DNA from: Pseudooceanicola spongiae
GTDB lineage: Bacteria; Pseudomonadota; Alphaproteobacteria; Rhodobacterales; Rhodobacteraceae
Reading direction: 5' to 3'
Assembly (NCBI RefSeq): GCF_014899185.1
Contig: NZ_CP045201.1
Coordinates: 3,511,501-3,575,500, forward strand
Length of the DNA: 64,000 bases
Shown here one piece after another: positions 62,744 to 64,000 of this stretch. A program made the translations under genes and the position numbers. The notes beneath the pieces are model-generated. The model made no database searches, was not told where the DNA came from, and worked only from the letters and a program-made list of their open reading frames with translations. Every line of letters starts with the position of its first letter. Position 1 is the stretch's first letter.

Positions 62744-64000
62744 CATTCGCAACCCTTGCCGAAGCCCTGACGCTTGTCTTTCAGCTTCAGGTGCTGCTGG
62801 CCATCCTTGGCGGCGCCGTCTACGGCCTGTTCATTGGCGCGCTGCCGGGCCTCACCGCTACCATGGCCACGGCCCTGCTGGTGCCGCTGACTTTCTATAT
62901 GGCGCCTCTGCCGGCAATCGCGCTGATCGTGTCCTCCACGGCCATGGCGATCACCGCGGGCGACATCCCCGGTGCCCTGCTGCGTATCCCCGGCACGCCC
63001 GCCTCGGCCGCCTATACCGAGGAAAGCTATGCCATGACCCGCAATGGCGATGCCGTGCGGGCGCTGTCCATCGGCTTCTTCTTCTCGGCCACCGGTGGGT
63101 TGATCGGGGCCCTGGTACTGCTGATCACCGGGCCAGCTCTGGCACGCCTGTCGCTCAATTTCTCGAGCTTCGAGTTCTTCTGGCTCGCGCTTCTGGGCCT
63201 GCTGACCTGCGCGCTGGTCTCGGGGGCGAACCCTGTGAAGGGAGCCGTTTCGCTGGCGATCGGGCTGCTGATCGCGACCGTGGGCCTTGACGTGACCAGC
63301 GGCCAACCCCGGTTCACCTTCGGCTCTATCGAGCTTTCGGGCGGTATCAGCTTCATACCGGTGATGATCGGCATGTTCGCCTTTTCCGAGATCCTGCGCG
63401 GCCTCTCCAACGCCAGCACGGGCGACCTGCCCAAGGCCAGCGCCGAGAGCGGTAAACAGAGACCTTATCAGGGCATCTGGCCCCTGCTGAAGACATACCC
63501 CTTCAGCCTGCTGCGCGGCACCGCCATCGGTTCATCCCTCGGGGCGCTGCCCGGCGTGGGCGGAGACCTTGCGGCCTGGATCGCCTATGGCATCTCGGCG
63601 CGCTTTTCTAAGACGCCAGAGAAGTTCGGCAAGGGCCACCCCGAAGGCCTGATCGAGGCGACATCGGCCAATAACGCCGGTTTATCCTCGGCCTGGATCC
63701 CGGCGCTGGTCTTCGGCATCCCCGGTGACGCCGTTACGGCCATTGCGGTCGGTGTGCTCTACATGAAGGGTGTGGCCCCCGGTCCGCGGCTTTTCGTTGA
63801 GAACCCGACGATGCCGACCGCGATCATCATGAGCTTCTTCGTCGCCAACCTGCTGCTGTTCCCGCTCGGCTACGTGGCGATCCGCTGTGCCCGGATGGTG
63901 CTGGCCGTGCCGCGCAACGTCATCGTACCGATGATCCTCGTCTGCTGCTTCCTTGGCTCCTATGCAATCAACAACACGCTGTTCGGGGTCGGCATCATGC
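62740..64000 (+). CDS. tctA: tripartite tricarboxylate transporter large membrane subunit (partial)
   Basis: Large permease subunit, at least 420 residues seen; the frame is open to the window end, so the C-terminus (about 80 more residues in the family) is missing. The family signature IGALPGLTATMATALLVPLT is near the N-terminus, and GSSLGALPGVGGDLAAWIAYG repeats the PGxGG motif in the second half. About nine hydrophobic helices are visible. It moves the TctC-delivered carboxylate with cations. It overlaps tctB by four bases. Confidence 0.93.
   Translation, partial: MTFATLAEALTLVFQLQVLLAILGGAVYGLFIGALPGLTATMATALLVPLTFYMAPLPAIALIVSSTAMAITAGDIPGALLRIPGTPASAAYTEESYAMTRNGDAVRALSIGFFFSATGGLIGALVLLITGPALARLSLNFSSFEFFWLALLGLLTCALVSGANPVKGAVSLAIGLLIATVGLDVTSGQPRFTFGSIELSGGISFIPVMIGMFAFSEILRGLSNASTGDLPKASAESGKQRPYQGIWPLLKTYPFSLLRGTAIGSSLGALPGVGGDLAAWIAYGISARFSKTPEKFGKGHPEGLIEATSANNAGLSSAWIPALVFGIPGDAVTAIAVGVLYMKGVAPGPRLFVENPTMPTAIIMSFFVANLLLFPLGYVAIRCARMVLAVPRNVIVPMILVCCFLGSYAINNTLFGVGIM

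Overview
The window is high-GC alphaproteobacterial DNA, almost certainly from a marine-type Rhodobacterales (Roseobacter group) chromosome. This is inferred from protein style: the roseobacter-type Hint protein, the TIGR02300 protein with an Asp-rich tail, the split PqiA pair, the RTX subtilase, the form II CO-dehydrogenase-like genes and the tripartite tricarboxylate transporter. It also rests on recurrent intergenic hairpins of the kind common in that group. No ribosomal RNA, CRISPR array or intact mobile element was seen. Two tRNAs are present, Ala-GGC and Arg-CCU.

Layout. 0-9.3 kb is mixed housekeeping: a P1-family peptidase, succinate-semialdehyde dehydrogenase, an MFS transporter coupled to a LOG-family protein, dapD, a GlsB/YeaQ membrane protein, a DUF2235 hydrolase and a Hint-domain protein. 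9.5-15.3 kb is a same-strand run of dapE, a GNAT, rnr and a lytic transglycosylase. 15.4-19.6 kb is a tightly overlapped pqiA-pqiA-pqiB-pqiC operon for lipid or envelope transport. 19.9-20.7 kb is a lower-GC gene desert. 20.7-26.6 kb holds a taurine-pyruvate-type aminotransferase divergent from glycerate kinase, an EmrB-type exporter, a GntR regulator and a YgjP-type metallopeptidase. 26.7-27.2 kb holds the TIGR02300 gene and tRNA-Ala.

27.7-35.1 kb is a signalling block: GAF-GGDEF-EAL protein, hybrid histidine kinase, single-domain response regulator, CheB-CheR-PAS fusion. 35.1-44.6 kb is a surface and secretion block: a 953-residue RTX subtilase with P-domain, a sulfotransferase and four glycosyltransferases. 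44.6-52.3 kb is the most interesting neighbourhood. A LuxR response regulator, a FIST sensor protein and a PAS histidine kinase form one operon, resembling the NosP/NahK/ErbR parts known in Pseudomonas. It is divergent from a form II coxSLM operon, and palindromes lie between them. 52.3-57.1 kb carries a YcaQ/AlkX-type DNA glycosylase, a LacI regulator and a chemoreceptor.

From tRNA-Arg at 57.4 kb the region looks like a former integration site: an AAA ATPase, then a truncated IS110/IS1111 transposase and the C-terminal remnant of an ABC-transporter ATPase. After it comes a catabolic locus, with a GntR regulator and RraA/HMG-aldolase-like enzyme divergent from tctC-tctB-tctA. A palindromic operator candidate lies in the shared promoter. 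The last gene, tctA, runs off the window.

All functions are inferred from reading protein motifs; no database search was run. Start codons were moved inward where the longest frame lacked a ribosome binding site or family-like sequence.
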